Shown: in pieces, positions 1 through 6,621 of the stretch
Layout of the letters: the number at the start of each line of letters is the position of its first letter
Numbering within the stretch: position 1 is the stretch's first letter
Assembly (NCBI GenBank): GCA_035288225.1
Contig: DATEAT010000068.1
Coordinates: 1-26,387 of the forward strand
Length of the DNA stretch: 26,387 bases
Direction of reading: 5' to 3'
From: RBG-16-64-43 sp035288225
GTDB taxonomy: Bacteria; Chloroflexota; Anaerolineae; Anaerolineales; RBG-16-64-43
Position numbers and translations under genes: made by a program
The notes under the pieces: model-generated
The model's database searches: none
Told to the model about the DNA's origin: nothing
What the model saw: the letters and a program-made list of their open reading frames with translations, nothing else

Positions 1-276
1 CTGGCGGACCCGAAGCGCATCCTCATCCTCTATCAGCTTCACGATCAGCCGCGCACTGTCACCGAACTCGTCCAGGCGCTGAGTATTCCTCAGCCCGCAG
101 TCTCCCGCCATCTCAAGACATTGCGCGAGCGGGGGATGGTCATTGCCACCCGCCAAGGTCCTTCGGTTCTGTACAGCCTCGGCGATGAACGTTTGATCGA
201 GGCGCTGGATCTGCTGCGCGCCGTCTTGCGCGAAAACCTTTCGCGCCGTGCGGAACTTGTCGGTCAAATGGGCTGA
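1..276 (+). CDS. ArsR-family winged-helix regulator (5' partial)
   Basis: Frame 1 is open from the window edge to TGA at 274-276 (91 residues visible), so the true start lies upstream. The visible part reads as an ArsR/SmtB winged helix: 'ADPKRILILYQL', a helix-turn-helix around 'VTELVQALSIPQPAVSRHL', recognition helix 'KTLRERGMV' and a wing ending 'GPSVLYSL'. ArsR proteins are dimeric repressors released by metals, by thiol or persulfide oxidation, or by other ligands. No ELCVCDL-type metal site and no cysteine at all is seen in the visible part, so the sensing mode is unknown. It sits 24 bp upstream of the DsrE2-like gene on the same strand. I infer that it controls that sulfur operon, by analogy with persulfide-responsive ArsR repressors. 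Confidence 0.8.
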   Translation: MADPKRILILYQLHDQPRTVTELVQALSIPQPAVSRHLKTLRERGMVIATRQGPSVLYSLGDERLIEALDLLRAVLRENLSRRAELVGQMG

Positions 277-300
277 AACCCATTTTCTCAAGGAGGACAC

Positions 301-822
301 ATGTCTAAGTCGGACCCCACCAAGCCCAAGCGTCTGGCCATCATTGCCAGCAAGGGCAGCCTCGACTGGGCCTATCCCCCGTTCATCTTGGGCAGCACGG
401 CTGCCGCGATGGGCTGGGAGGTCGGCATCTTCTTCACCTTCTTCGGATTGTCGCTGCTCAAGCCCAAGCTCAACATGAGCGTCACTCCGCTGGGCAACCC
501 AGCCATGCCGATGAAGATGCCCTTCGGCCCGAAGTGGTTCCAGAACGTCGTCTGGCCCATCCCGGTCTTCATGATGTCGATCCCGGGCTTCCAGTGGCTG
601 GCGACGAAGCTGATGAAGATGACCTTCAAGAATTCCAACGTTGCCACGGTCGAAGAACTGCGCGATATCTGCATTCAGTTTGGCGCGCGCCTGATTGCCT
701 GCCAGATGACGATGGACGTCTTTGGCTTCAAGCGCGAGGAGTTCATACCCACCGCCGAGGTTGCCGGCGCGGCCGCTTTCCTCGAATACGCCGGTGACGC
801 GGATGTCACCCTTTACGTCTAG
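301..822 (+). CDS. DsrE2-like sulfur carrier protein (DsrE/DsrF/DrsH-like)
   Basis: 173 residues. The ATG follows a strong AAGGAGGA Shine-Dalgarno (289-296). The N-terminus 'KRLAIIASKGSLDWAYPPFIL' and C-terminal block 'ARLIACQMTMDVFGFKREEF' are typical of the DsrE2 branch of the DsrE/DsrF/DrsH-like family; related proteins carry a 'C.MTMD..G' motif. C134 in that motif is the likely persulfide-carrying cysteine; C124 is a second cysteine. A hydrophobic middle stretch (about 40-105) may associate with the membrane, as proposed for DsrE2 proteins. In sulfur oxidisers, DsrE-type proteins pass sulfane sulfur to and from TusA. The TusA gene starts 36 bp downstream, which supports that role. The family call is firm; the direction of sulfur flow is unknown. 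Confidence 0.85.
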   Translation: MSKSDPTKPKRLAIIASKGSLDWAYPPFILGSTAAAMGWEVGIFFTFFGLSLLKPKLNMSVTPLGNPAMPMKMPFGPKWFQNVVWPIPVFMMSIPGFQWLATKLMKMTFKNSNVATVEELRDICIQFGARLIACQMTMDVFGFKREEFIPTAEVAGAAAFLEYAGDADVTLYV

Positions 823-858
823 CGGACGGACGATAAGCGTCCAGGAGAGACATGAACC

Positions 859-1098
859 ATGAGCGACAAGACAACAACCGTACTTGATCTGAAAGGCCTA
901 TTGTGCCCGATGCCGGTGGTAAAGCTCGCACTGGCGATGAAGACGATCCCGGTCGGCGCGATCATCGAGGCCACCGCCTCCGACCCGGGCGTGGTGGCGG
1001 ATATCCCGGCCTGGGCGCGCTCGAGCGGCAACGAACTTGTTGCCTTGGATAAGGTCGCCGACAAAGAGTTCCGCTTCGTGGTCAAGCGCCTGAAGTAG
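859..1098 (+). CDS. TusA-family sulfurtransferase
   Basis: 79 residues, the usual TusA/SirA length. The catalytic motif is 'LDLKGLLCPMPVVK' with C16, which carries the persulfide; CPxP is the family signature. An AGGAGA Shine-Dalgarno lies at 843-848. An earlier ATG at 852 is in another frame and leads nowhere. TusA proteins shuttle sulfur for tRNA thiolation and cofactor synthesis or, in Dsr/sHdr loci, in dissimilatory sulfur metabolism. Lying between a DsrE2-like gene and a DsrMK-like pair, this copy is more likely part of dissimilatory or persulfide handling than of tRNA modification. That role is inferred from context. Confidence 0.9.
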   Translation: MSDKTTTVLDLKGLLCPMPVVKLALAMKTIPVGAIIEATASDPGVVADIPAWARSSGNELVALDKVADKEFRFVVKRLK

Positions 1099-1113
1099 CA
1101 GGCGGGAGGCTGG

Positions 1114-1785
1114 ATGATGTCCATTCTATTGGTGTCGAAGTGGGCGGCGCTGGCTGGGCTGGCCATCTGTGTGGCCGGCCTGGGGCTGCGCTGGCGAAAG
1201 TCGATGGAGCGCGCCCGGCCGCGCGATCTTGCACCTGCGCGCGGTTCGGGGATGGCGGGCGTAGCATACGCCTTCACGGCTGGGATGATGCCGTGGGCCA
1301 AAGAGAGCACCCGCCTTCACTGGGCCGCGTATATTCGCGGCATCGGCTTCCATGTCGGTATCTTCGCCGGCTTGCCGCTGCTTGCGGCGAGCCCGTGGTG
1401 GGGGCTGTTGCCGCACGTGGGGCGCCTCGGGCTGGGAACGATGCTCGGGCTGGGCGCTGTGCTGGGTGCCGTCGGGATCGTGATGCGCCTGCGCGAGCCC
1501 ATCCTGCGTGCGTTGAGCACGGCCGATGACTATGCCGCGATCGTTCTGGTGAGCCTCTTCCTGGCGCTCGAGGCCGCGGCTTTGGCTTCCGCCGCATGGA
1601 TGCCGGCCATGTACCTTGGGGCGGGCATCCTGCTCGCCTACATCCCGCTGGGCAAGATTCGCCATTGCCTGTACTTCTTCTTCGCGCGGGCGTTCTTTGG
1701 CCAGTTCGTCGGCCGGCGTGCGGTGATTCACCCGCCTGCGAGCGGCGCTTCGCTGGCGACGATGGCGCGGGAGGCAGGGCGATGA
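1114..1785 (+). CDS. NarI/DsrM/HdrE-like membrane cytochrome b subunit
   Basis: 223 residues with about five transmembrane segments (near 5-25, 68-92, 106-125, 139-161, 165-195). Histidines in helices (H69 and H80 in 'RLHWAAYIRGIGFH', H184 in 'IPLGKIRHCLYFFFAR') are candidate heme b ligands. The P-x-x-K-x-x-H pattern at the end of the last helix resembles the 'PFSKLVH' region of NarI and DsrM. Proteins of this kind exchange electrons with the menaquinone pool. ATG codons occur at 1114 and 1117; a GGGAGG Shine-Dalgarno at 1104-1109 slightly favours 1117. The end overlaps the next gene by ATGA, indicating translational coupling to the iron-sulfur subunit, as in dsrM-dsrK and hdrE-hdrD pairs. 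Overall similarity is structural rather than obvious by sequence, so the exact family is uncertain. Confidence 0.65.
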   Translation: MMSILLVSKWAALAGLAICVAGLGLRWRKSMERARPRDLAPARGSGMAGVAYAFTAGMMPWAKESTRLHWAAYIRGIGFHVGIFAGLPLLAASPWWGLLPHVGRLGLGTMLGLGAVLGAVGIVMRLREPILRALSTADDYAAIVLVSLFLALEAAALASAAWMPAMYLGAGILLAYIPLGKIRHCLYFFFARAFFGQFVGRRAVIHPPASGASLATMAREAGR

Positions 1786-3092
1786 GCGATATGGTTAAGA
1801 CCGCACTGGGAGTGTTCGAGCGGCAGCTCGGCCGCCCGCTGGAGGCCGCGCTCGAAGTGTGTGCCCGCTGTGGTGTCTGCGCGGAGGCCTGCCACTACTT
1901 CCAGGCCGAGCCTTGTGTGGAGAACACGCCGGTTGCACGGGGCGAAGCCTTGCGCCGGGTGTATCGTGCCGAACACGACTTCTTGGGGCGCATCGCCCCG
2001 TGGTGGGTGGGAGCAGAGAAGTTGGACGAAGCTTCGCTGGCCCGCCTGGCCGAGACAGCCTTCAGCCGCTGCACGCTCTGCCGCCGGTGCACGTTCAACT
2101 GCCCGCTGGGGGTAGACACACCGCTGATGATGCGCGCCGTGCGCGCCATGGCCACCGCGGCTGGCGTGGCGCCGGAAATCCTGGTGATGCTGGCCGACGC
2201 GGCGATCGAGAAGGGCCGCAGCCCGGAACTCTTCCGCGACATGTTCATCGAGCAAATGACGGACCTGGAACCGGAACTGCGCCAGGCGACGGGCAATCCG
2301 CAAGCACGTCTGAGCGTCGAGCGATCGGGTGCGCGCGTGTTGTACGTGCCGCTGGCCGGCGTGCATACGATCCTGCCGCCGGCGATCATCTTTACTGCCG
2401 CCGGCGAAGACTGGACCCTCAGCTTATTCGAGGCGGCCAATTACGGCGTGTTCCTGGCCGACCCCGCGCGCGCCAAGCAGATCGCAGCGCGCATCGTGGA
2501 TGAGGCCAAACGCCTGGGTGTCGAGGAAGTGGTGCTGGCCGAATGCGGGCACGCCTATGCCGCGTTGCGCTGGGAAGCGCCGACCTGGTTTGGCGAAACC
2601 TTTCCCTTCCGGGTGGTCAGCCTGGTGGAGAAGATCGACACTTACCTGGCGCAGGGCCGGCTGAACCTGGATCCGCGCGCCGTTCGCGAGCGAGTCACGT
2701 ATCATGACTCGTGCAATATGGCTCGTTCGGGAGGCGTGATCGAGGAACCGCGGCGCGTGCTGCGAGCTATCGCGCCCGACTTTGTCGAGATGACCCCCAA
2801 CCGGCACGAGGCTTTGTGCTGCGGAGGCGGCGGCGGGCTGGTCGCCCTGCCGGAGTACGAAGATCTGCGCCTGCGGGCGGGCAAGCCTAAGGCGGATCAG
2901 GTGCGACGCACCGGGGCCCACACGGTGGTGGCAGCCTGCGAGAACTGCCGCTTGCAGTTGGGCGATCTCAACCGGCACTATGGTTTGGAGGTCGAAATCA
3001 GCGCGCTGGCGGATATCGTTGTTCGCGCCATGCGCCCGGCGGGTCTGAACGAGAAGGCCGAGTGCGTCCGCGCAGAGGCCATCGCCGCCTGA
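1782..3092 (+). CDS. DsrK/HdrD-like iron-sulfur protein with CCG domain
   Basis: 436 residues; ATG 1782 overlaps the TGA of the membrane subunit. Two N-terminal [4Fe-4S] motifs are present (C27, C30, C33, C37 and C97, C100, C103, C107). The C-terminal CCG domain has C311, C346-C347 and C386-x-x-C389, the pattern that binds the noncubane [4Fe-4S] cluster in heterodisulfide reductase HdrD/HdrB and in DsrK. The first CCG repeat is degenerate: only C255 in 'AECGHAY' remains. A single complete CCG motif fits DsrK better than classical HdrD. Proteins of this group reduce or form disulfide/trisulfide bonds at the noncubane cluster and couple to a heme b membrane partner. No DsrC, DsrJ, DsrO or DsrP is encoded nearby, so the natural partner may be the TusA or DsrE2 protein upstream (inference). 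Confidence 0.85.
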   Translation: MSDMVKTALGVFERQLGRPLEAALEVCARCGVCAEACHYFQAEPCVENTPVARGEALRRVYRAEHDFLGRIAPWWVGAEKLDEASLARLAETAFSRCTLCRRCTFNCPLGVDTPLMMRAVRAMATAAGVAPEILVMLADAAIEKGRSPELFRDMFIEQMTDLEPELRQATGNPQARLSVERSGARVLYVPLAGVHTILPPAIIFTAAGEDWTLSLFEAANYGVFLADPARAKQIAARIVDEAKRLGVEEVVLAECGHAYAALRWEAPTWFGETFPFRVVSLVEKIDTYLAQGRLNLDPRAVRERVTYHDSCNMARSGGVIEEPRRVLRAIAPDFVEMTPNRHEALCCGGGGGLVALPEYEDLRLRAGKPKADQVRRTGAHTVVAACENCRLQLGDLNRHYGLEVEISALADIVVRAMRPAGLNEKAECVRAEAIAA

Positions 3093-3376
3093 CGCGTTCA
3101 ATGAGGCAAGATGGGAGACCGTAATAGACCGGGCCCGCGCACGCGGGCCCGACGGATTCTGTGCTTCGAAGTTCGAGTCAACAGGACCGGGACGGGCTGT
3201 GATCGCAACGGTCCTATCGAGTCTGAGTGTGCCCACAGCCGAGACCGGCGGCGTGGCTCGGTGGGCTTCCATCGGGGGGTTCGAGTTCGGGATACTGGTC
3301 GGCTGGCTCGTCAAGCGCAGGGTCGACGGCCGGGTGGCGCTCAGCACCTCGTGCGGGAGCGCATTCTGGACGCGCT
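3093..3376. other. Convergent intergenic region
   Basis: This stretch lies between the ends of the DsrK-like gene (plus) and the TPR lipoprotein (minus). Apart from the hairpin at 3130-3151 I see no recognisable feature. A 77-residue GTG-start frame (3199-3432) shows no known motif and runs into the antisense of the TPR gene, so I do not call it a gene. Confidence 0.5.
3130..3151 (+). terminator. Strong GC hairpin, probable terminator of the sulfur operon
   Basis: A perfect inverted repeat with arms CGGGCCCGCG and CGCGGGCCCG separated by CA, 38 bp after the DsrK-like stop codon. There is no U-tract after it, so it may be a weak or factor-assisted terminator or a 3' stabilising hairpin. Being symmetric, it could also serve the convergent TPR gene. 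Confidence 0.5.
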
Positions 3377-5290
3377 CTATGGTGGCTGGGTGGGAAGGGT
3401 CCCCAATTCAAGCGTCTGCCCATCAGTCGTGAGGACAAGCATGTTTGTCTCAAACCGATCGATCGTCACAGCAGTCGAGCCATGGTTTGTGATCTGGACC
3501 AAGAACTCACCATGTACGTCCACAATTGCTGTGGCATTGACCACACCCAAGAGCGACGACCCGGCCGGGATTTGGTTGTGCGCCTGGTTGTCGCTCCACT
3601 CCCCAGTGTCGCGGTCCCAGACCGTGAAAGCCAACTCGGCTGGGCTGGGCCCCTCGCCGGCCACCCCCTCGAAGTACAGGAAGACGCTTCCGACCATCTC
3701 GACAAGTATCGGCGGGATGTGCACGATTCTGAAAGTCAACGCCTCACCCGGCTCGATTCGAATAGGACCAATCCCCTTCGGCGACATTTGAGTAGCCCGG
3801 GCGACAGACTCCGAGGTTGCAGCCGGGGTAGGGGTCATCGTTCTCAACTTGGCGAGGCGAGCTTCGGCATCTGTGCGTTCGTCGTCGGCGATGTCCCTGG
3901 CACGAGCCAAATCGACGAAGGTTTGGAGGTCCATCGTCGCCTCACGACTATGGCCTGCCTCGTCATGGGCGATCCCACGATAGTAGAAAGCCATGGCGTA
4001 TGTTCCTTGCTCGAGCGCGCGGTCCATATACTCGATGGCCTGGTCGTATAGACCTAGCTCGAAGTAGGCGCGGGCATGCAGTTCGAGGAGGTTCTGGTCT
4101 TGACCGCAATCTGTCGGAGCGCGCTCTGCCTGGTGCGCTGTCTCGACTGCGTCCCGAAAGCGTCCCAGTTGGAAATAGACATTGACCAGTCGGCAGTAGG
4201 GGAACGCAATATATGGCATGATATCGATGGAGCGCTCGAAGTCCGCCTGGGCCTCTTCGAATTGGCCCAATCCGACGTGAGCTTCCCCGCGACCGTTGTA
4301 GGCGGCGGGGATTTCTCCCAGGTTGAGGGCGCGGTCATACATGGTCACGGCCTCTTCGAAACGGCCGAGATCGATGTAGATGCTGCCAAGATTGATCATC
4401 GCTTCAACGCCGGCAGAATCGATCGACAGCGCCTTGATGTAGGCCTCAATCGCCAGGTCAGTTTGGCCCGTCTCGCGATACGCGATGCCGAGGTTGTACC
4501 AGCCATCGAAGTCACCGGGCACCGCGGCCACGTAACGCTGCTGGTCGGGGAGGCCGGCCTCGTACTCTTCCATCTCGTAAGCGCACACGGCTCGGGTGGC
4601 GTACGCGTCCCAAAGCTCGCGGTCAACCTCCAGCGCCTTTGTGGCACTCGCCCTGCATTCCTCGAATCGCGCAAGCATCTGCAGAGCTTGCGCGCGCATA
4701 AACCAGGCACTCGCGCGAGTCGGATCGATCTCCACCGCCAGAGTATGCTCCTCGAGGGCCTCCCCATAGTCGCCTTGATCGAACGCCGCGGCGCCCAATC
4801 GTTGGTGGACCTTGGCTAGGCTCGGATCCCGCGAAAGGGCCTGGATGTAATCGGCGATGGCCTCGCCCTCCCTACCCAGACACGCTTTCATGAGGCCTCG
4901 GTCGGCCAGCGCAAGGGGATAGTCGGGTGCGAGTTCAAGGGCGAGTTCCATCTCATCCAGCCCTGAGGCACAGTCGCCCAGTTGGAAGTAGGCCATGCCG
5001 CGGTACCAGTGCGGCGGAGCGAGGCGCGGGTCTCGATCGAGGACGGCCTGCATGAGCGGGAGGACCTCTTCGTAATTGGCGGCCCAGTAGGAGTCCTTGC
5101 CGGCCAGGTAGTCGGGATGAGTGATGTCCTCGCCAAGCGGAGTCGCGGTGGGGTCGCCAGGACGGAATAGCTTCGGCGTTGGTGTGGCACTCGTTTGGTT
5201 TAATACGGGCGGGCGGCATGCCGCAGCCGCGGGCAAGAGAACCAGGCCCAATATCAAGCGCGGGATGATCCGCAAGGAGGCTTTCCGCAT
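3377..5290 (-). CDS. TPR-repeat lipoprotein with C-terminal beta-rich domain
   Basis: 637 residues from the ATG at 5290. An ATG 84 bp upstream would only add unconserved-looking sequence, whereas 5290 gives a signal peptide (MRKASLRIIP followed by LILGLVLLPAAAA) and a lipidation-type cysteine C25. Residues about 60-470 hold roughly eleven tetratricopeptide repeats with the W/Y-x-x-G-x-A-x-x-x-G and A-x-x-x-Y-x-x-A-L pattern, a protein-interaction scaffold. A Thr/Pro/Ser-rich linker precedes a C-terminal region (about 505-637) rich in beta strands that resembles a pre-peptidase or carbohydrate-binding-like sandwich, though I cannot name it. The protein is probably anchored outside the cytoplasmic membrane. 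It lies 132 bp downstream of the tRNA-Cys gene on the same strand; read-through from the tRNA promoter is possible. Its substrate or partner is unknown. Confidence 0.85.
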   Translation of the reverse strand: MRKASLRIIPRLILGLVLLPAAAACRPPVLNQTSATPTPKLFRPGDPTATPLGEDITHPDYLAGKDSYWAANYEEVLPLMQAVLDRDPRLAPPHWYRGMAYFQLGDCASGLDEMELALELAPDYPLALADRGLMKACLGREGEAIADYIQALSRDPSLAKVHQRLGAAAFDQGDYGEALEEHTLAVEIDPTRASAWFMRAQALQMLARFEECRASATKALEVDRELWDAYATRAVCAYEMEEYEAGLPDQQRYVAAVPGDFDGWYNLGIAYRETGQTDLAIEAYIKALSIDSAGVEAMINLGSIYIDLGRFEEAVTMYDRALNLGEIPAAYNGRGEAHVGLGQFEEAQADFERSIDIMPYIAFPYCRLVNVYFQLGRFRDAVETAHQAERAPTDCGQDQNLLELHARAYFELGLYDQAIEYMDRALEQGTYAMAFYYRGIAHDEAGHSREATMDLQTFVDLARARDIADDERTDAEARLAKLRTMTPTPAATSESVARATQMSPKGIGPIRIEPGEALTFRIVHIPPILVEMVGSVFLYFEGVAGEGPSPAELAFTVWDRDTGEWSDNQAHNQIPAGSSLLGVVNATAIVDVHGEFLVQITNHGSTAVTIDRFETNMLVLTTDGQTLELGTLPTQPP

Positions 5291-5422
5291 CGGCCGGTTC
5301 CCCCTGGTCGATCTCCGGCTACCGGAAGAAGCTTGATGAGGAAGTGCGGATCGCCCAGGCGCGGGTAGTCCCAAAATGCTCCGGTGCTATCCCGCGCCAC
5401 GATGCGACAGGCGATCGTGAGG

Positions 5423-5493
5423 AGGCGACGGTGGGAATTGAACCCACGGTGAGGGTTTTGCAGACCCTTGCCTTGCCACTTGGCGACGTCGCC
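5423..5493 (-). tRNA. tRNA-Cys (GCA)
   Basis: The minus strand folds as a full cloverleaf: seven-pair acceptor GGCGACG/CGTCGCC, anticodon loop CTGCAAA with anticodon GCA, and T arm GTGGG-TTCAATT-CCCAC. The discriminator base is U, as expected for cysteine tRNA. The 3' CCA is not encoded. It is last of three tandem tRNA genes. Confidence 0.97.
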
Positions 5494-5534
5494 AGGAAGC
5501 TTGTTGCCCGGGCAGCCCCGGGCAACCGTAAGAG

Positions 5535-5606
5535 AGCGGGCGAGGGGATTCGAACCCCCGATCTTCTCCTTGGCAAGGAGACGTTCTACCGCTGAACCAC
5601 GCCCGC
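5535..5606 (-). tRNA. tRNA-Gly (GCC)
   Basis: The minus strand folds as a cloverleaf with acceptor GCGGGCG/CGCCCGC, anticodon stem TCTCC/GGAGA and loop TTGCCAA (anticodon GCC), and T loop TTCGAAT. The discriminator is U and CCA is not encoded. It is the middle gene of the Phe-Gly-Cys cluster. Confidence 0.97.
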
Positions 5607-5630
5607 AAGCCGAGCTGCGATCAGCCGGAG

Positions 5631-5703
5631 TGCCGAGACCCAGGATCGAACTGGGGACACCGCGATTTTCAGTCGCGTGCTCTACCAACTGAGCTATCTC
5701 GGC
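5631..5703 (-). tRNA. tRNA-Phe (GAA)
   Basis: The minus strand folds as a cloverleaf with acceptor GCCGAGA/TCTCGGC, D arm GCTC-AGTTGGTA-GAGC, anticodon stem CGCGA/TCGCG with loop CTGAAAA (anticodon GAA), and T loop TTCGATC. The discriminator is A and CCA is not encoded. It is the first gene of the cluster, about 43 bp downstream of the promoter's -10 box. Confidence 0.97.
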
Positions 5704-5745
5704 GAGAGTCTCAGCCCTCCGCCAGGATCGACTAGAGACGTCGCG

Positions 5746-5774
5746 ATTCTACCTGTGCCCATATCGATTGTCAA
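5746..5774 (-). promoter_or_regulatory. Sigma70-type promoter of the tRNA cluster
   Basis: On the minus strand a perfect -35 TTGACA (5769-5774) and -10 TAGAAT (5746-5751) are separated by exactly 17 bp. The transcript would start near 5739 and run straight into tRNA-Phe. This is the best promoter match in the window, as expected for stable RNA genes. Confidence 0.85.
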
Positions 5775-5885
5775 GCGAAACGCGTTGTGCGATGCGCTGA
5801 ACGACTGCATTCCGCCCCGAGTCGCTTACGCCGGCGGCGCGATGCCGGTCGAGGAGGCCCCTTCGGCCCACTGCACCGAGCCGGT

Positions 5886-5914
5886 TTGCCATGCCTCGCG
5901 GACTATGCTATCAT
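5886..5914 (+). promoter_or_regulatory. Probable sigma70 promoter of greA with extended -10
   Basis: A -35 TTGCCA (5886-5891) and -10 TATCAT (5909-5914) are 17 bp apart; TGC directly before the -10 makes it an extended -10 element. It points at greA, about 150 bp away. Confidence 0.6.
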
Positions 5915-6065
5915 CACGCGGTGCGCCGGGTTGGCTTATTCTTCCGGCGGGACGTAGATCCAAACTGCGGCGCGGCCTCCGGCGGGGGTCGCGCGCATGC
6001 GCTTTTTGGGAAAGGGGCCGCCTGCGAGGCGCCCCGGCCGCTTGGCATGGGAGTGGACGACGTCG

Positions 6066-6533
6066 ATGACCGATCAACCGGTTTTCCTCACCCGCGAGGG
6101 CCTCAAGCAGCTTGAGGAAGAACTCGAATTCCTGCGCACCAAGCGACGCGCCGAAGTGGCCGAGCGCCTGCACGATGCCATGGAAGGCGGCGAACTCATC
6201 GAGAATGCCGAATACGAGAGCGCCAAGAACGAGCAGGCCTTTGTCGAGGGGCGCATCCTGCAACTCGAAGCCATGCTCAGCAATGCCCAGGTCATTGAAA
6301 GCGGCGGACCCGAAGACGTGGTGCGGGTGGGCAGCACGGTGACCATTCAAGAAGAGGCCCAGCCGCCGGAGAAGTACACCATCGTCGGCGCCGCCGAGGC
6401 CAACCCCAAGCAGGGACGCATTTCCAACGAGTCGCCGCTCGGTCAGGCGCTGCTCAATCGCAAGCCCGGTGATGAAGTGCGGGTTAACGCGCCGGCCGGG
6501 ATGCTGACCTTTCGCGTGCTCAAGATCGAATAA
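6066..6533 (+). CDS. greA: Transcription elongation factor GreA
   Basis: 155 residues, the normal GreA length. The N-terminal coiled coil begins 'MTDQPVFLTREGLKQLEEEL' and carries the acidic tip region ('GGELIENAEYESAKNEQAF') whose acidic residues enter the RNA polymerase secondary channel and stimulate cleavage of backtracked RNA. The C-terminal half ('YTIVGAAEANPKQGRISNES', 'SPLGQALLNRKPGDEVRV') is the FKBP-like domain. The start at 6066 is chosen because it begins the conserved coiled coil; an upstream in-frame ATG (5997) would add an arginine/proline-rich extension foreign to the family. A GGGAG Shine-Dalgarno lies at 6049-6053. The gene has its own promoter and terminator and is therefore probably monocistronic. 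Confidence 0.97.
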   Translation: MTDQPVFLTREGLKQLEEELEFLRTKRRAEVAERLHDAMEGGELIENAEYESAKNEQAFVEGRILQLEAMLSNAQVIESGGPEDVVRVGSTVTIQEEAQPPEKYTIVGAAEANPKQGRISNESPLGQALLNRKPGDEVRVNAPAGMLTFRVLKIE

Positions 6534-6552
6534 ACGCCGCCTCGTGGGGCCG

Positions 6553-6583
6553 GCCCCGCGCGGAACGCCGTGCGGGGCTTTTT
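6553..6583 (+). terminator. Rho-independent terminator of greA
   Basis: The stem GCCCCGC...GCGGGGC extends inwards to eleven continuous pairs (one G-U) closed by an AACG loop, followed by TTTTT at 6579-6583. It lies 19 bp after the greA stop codon. Confidence 0.92.
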
Positions 6584-6621
6584 GATACGCAGGGCTGTGG
6601 TTCGTCCAGGAGCCGGGTGGC

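Larger units (their letters stand above)
5704..6065. other. Divergent intergenic region between tRNA cluster and greA
   Basis: This stretch holds the two outward-facing promoters listed separately and no convincing gene. The greA leader, about 145 nt, contains a GC-rich hairpin near 6014-6035 (GGGG...CCCC with CGCC/GGCG inside) upstream of the greA ribosome binding site. Confidence 0.6.

Noticed and set aside
2424..3347. A 307-residue antisense frame over the DsrK-like gene
   Set aside because: It overlaps a gene with clear FeS motifs and has no motif or start signal of its own.
3199..3432. A 77-residue GTG-start frame in the convergent gap
   Set aside because: No known motif, no clear ribosome binding site, and its end runs antisense into the TPR gene; it may be a decayed remnant but nothing supports it.
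5716..5760. A possible fourth tRNA upstream of tRNA-Phe
   Set aside because: A few bases resemble a T arm, but no acceptor stem or anticodon arm can be formed; the segment contains the tRNA promoter instead.
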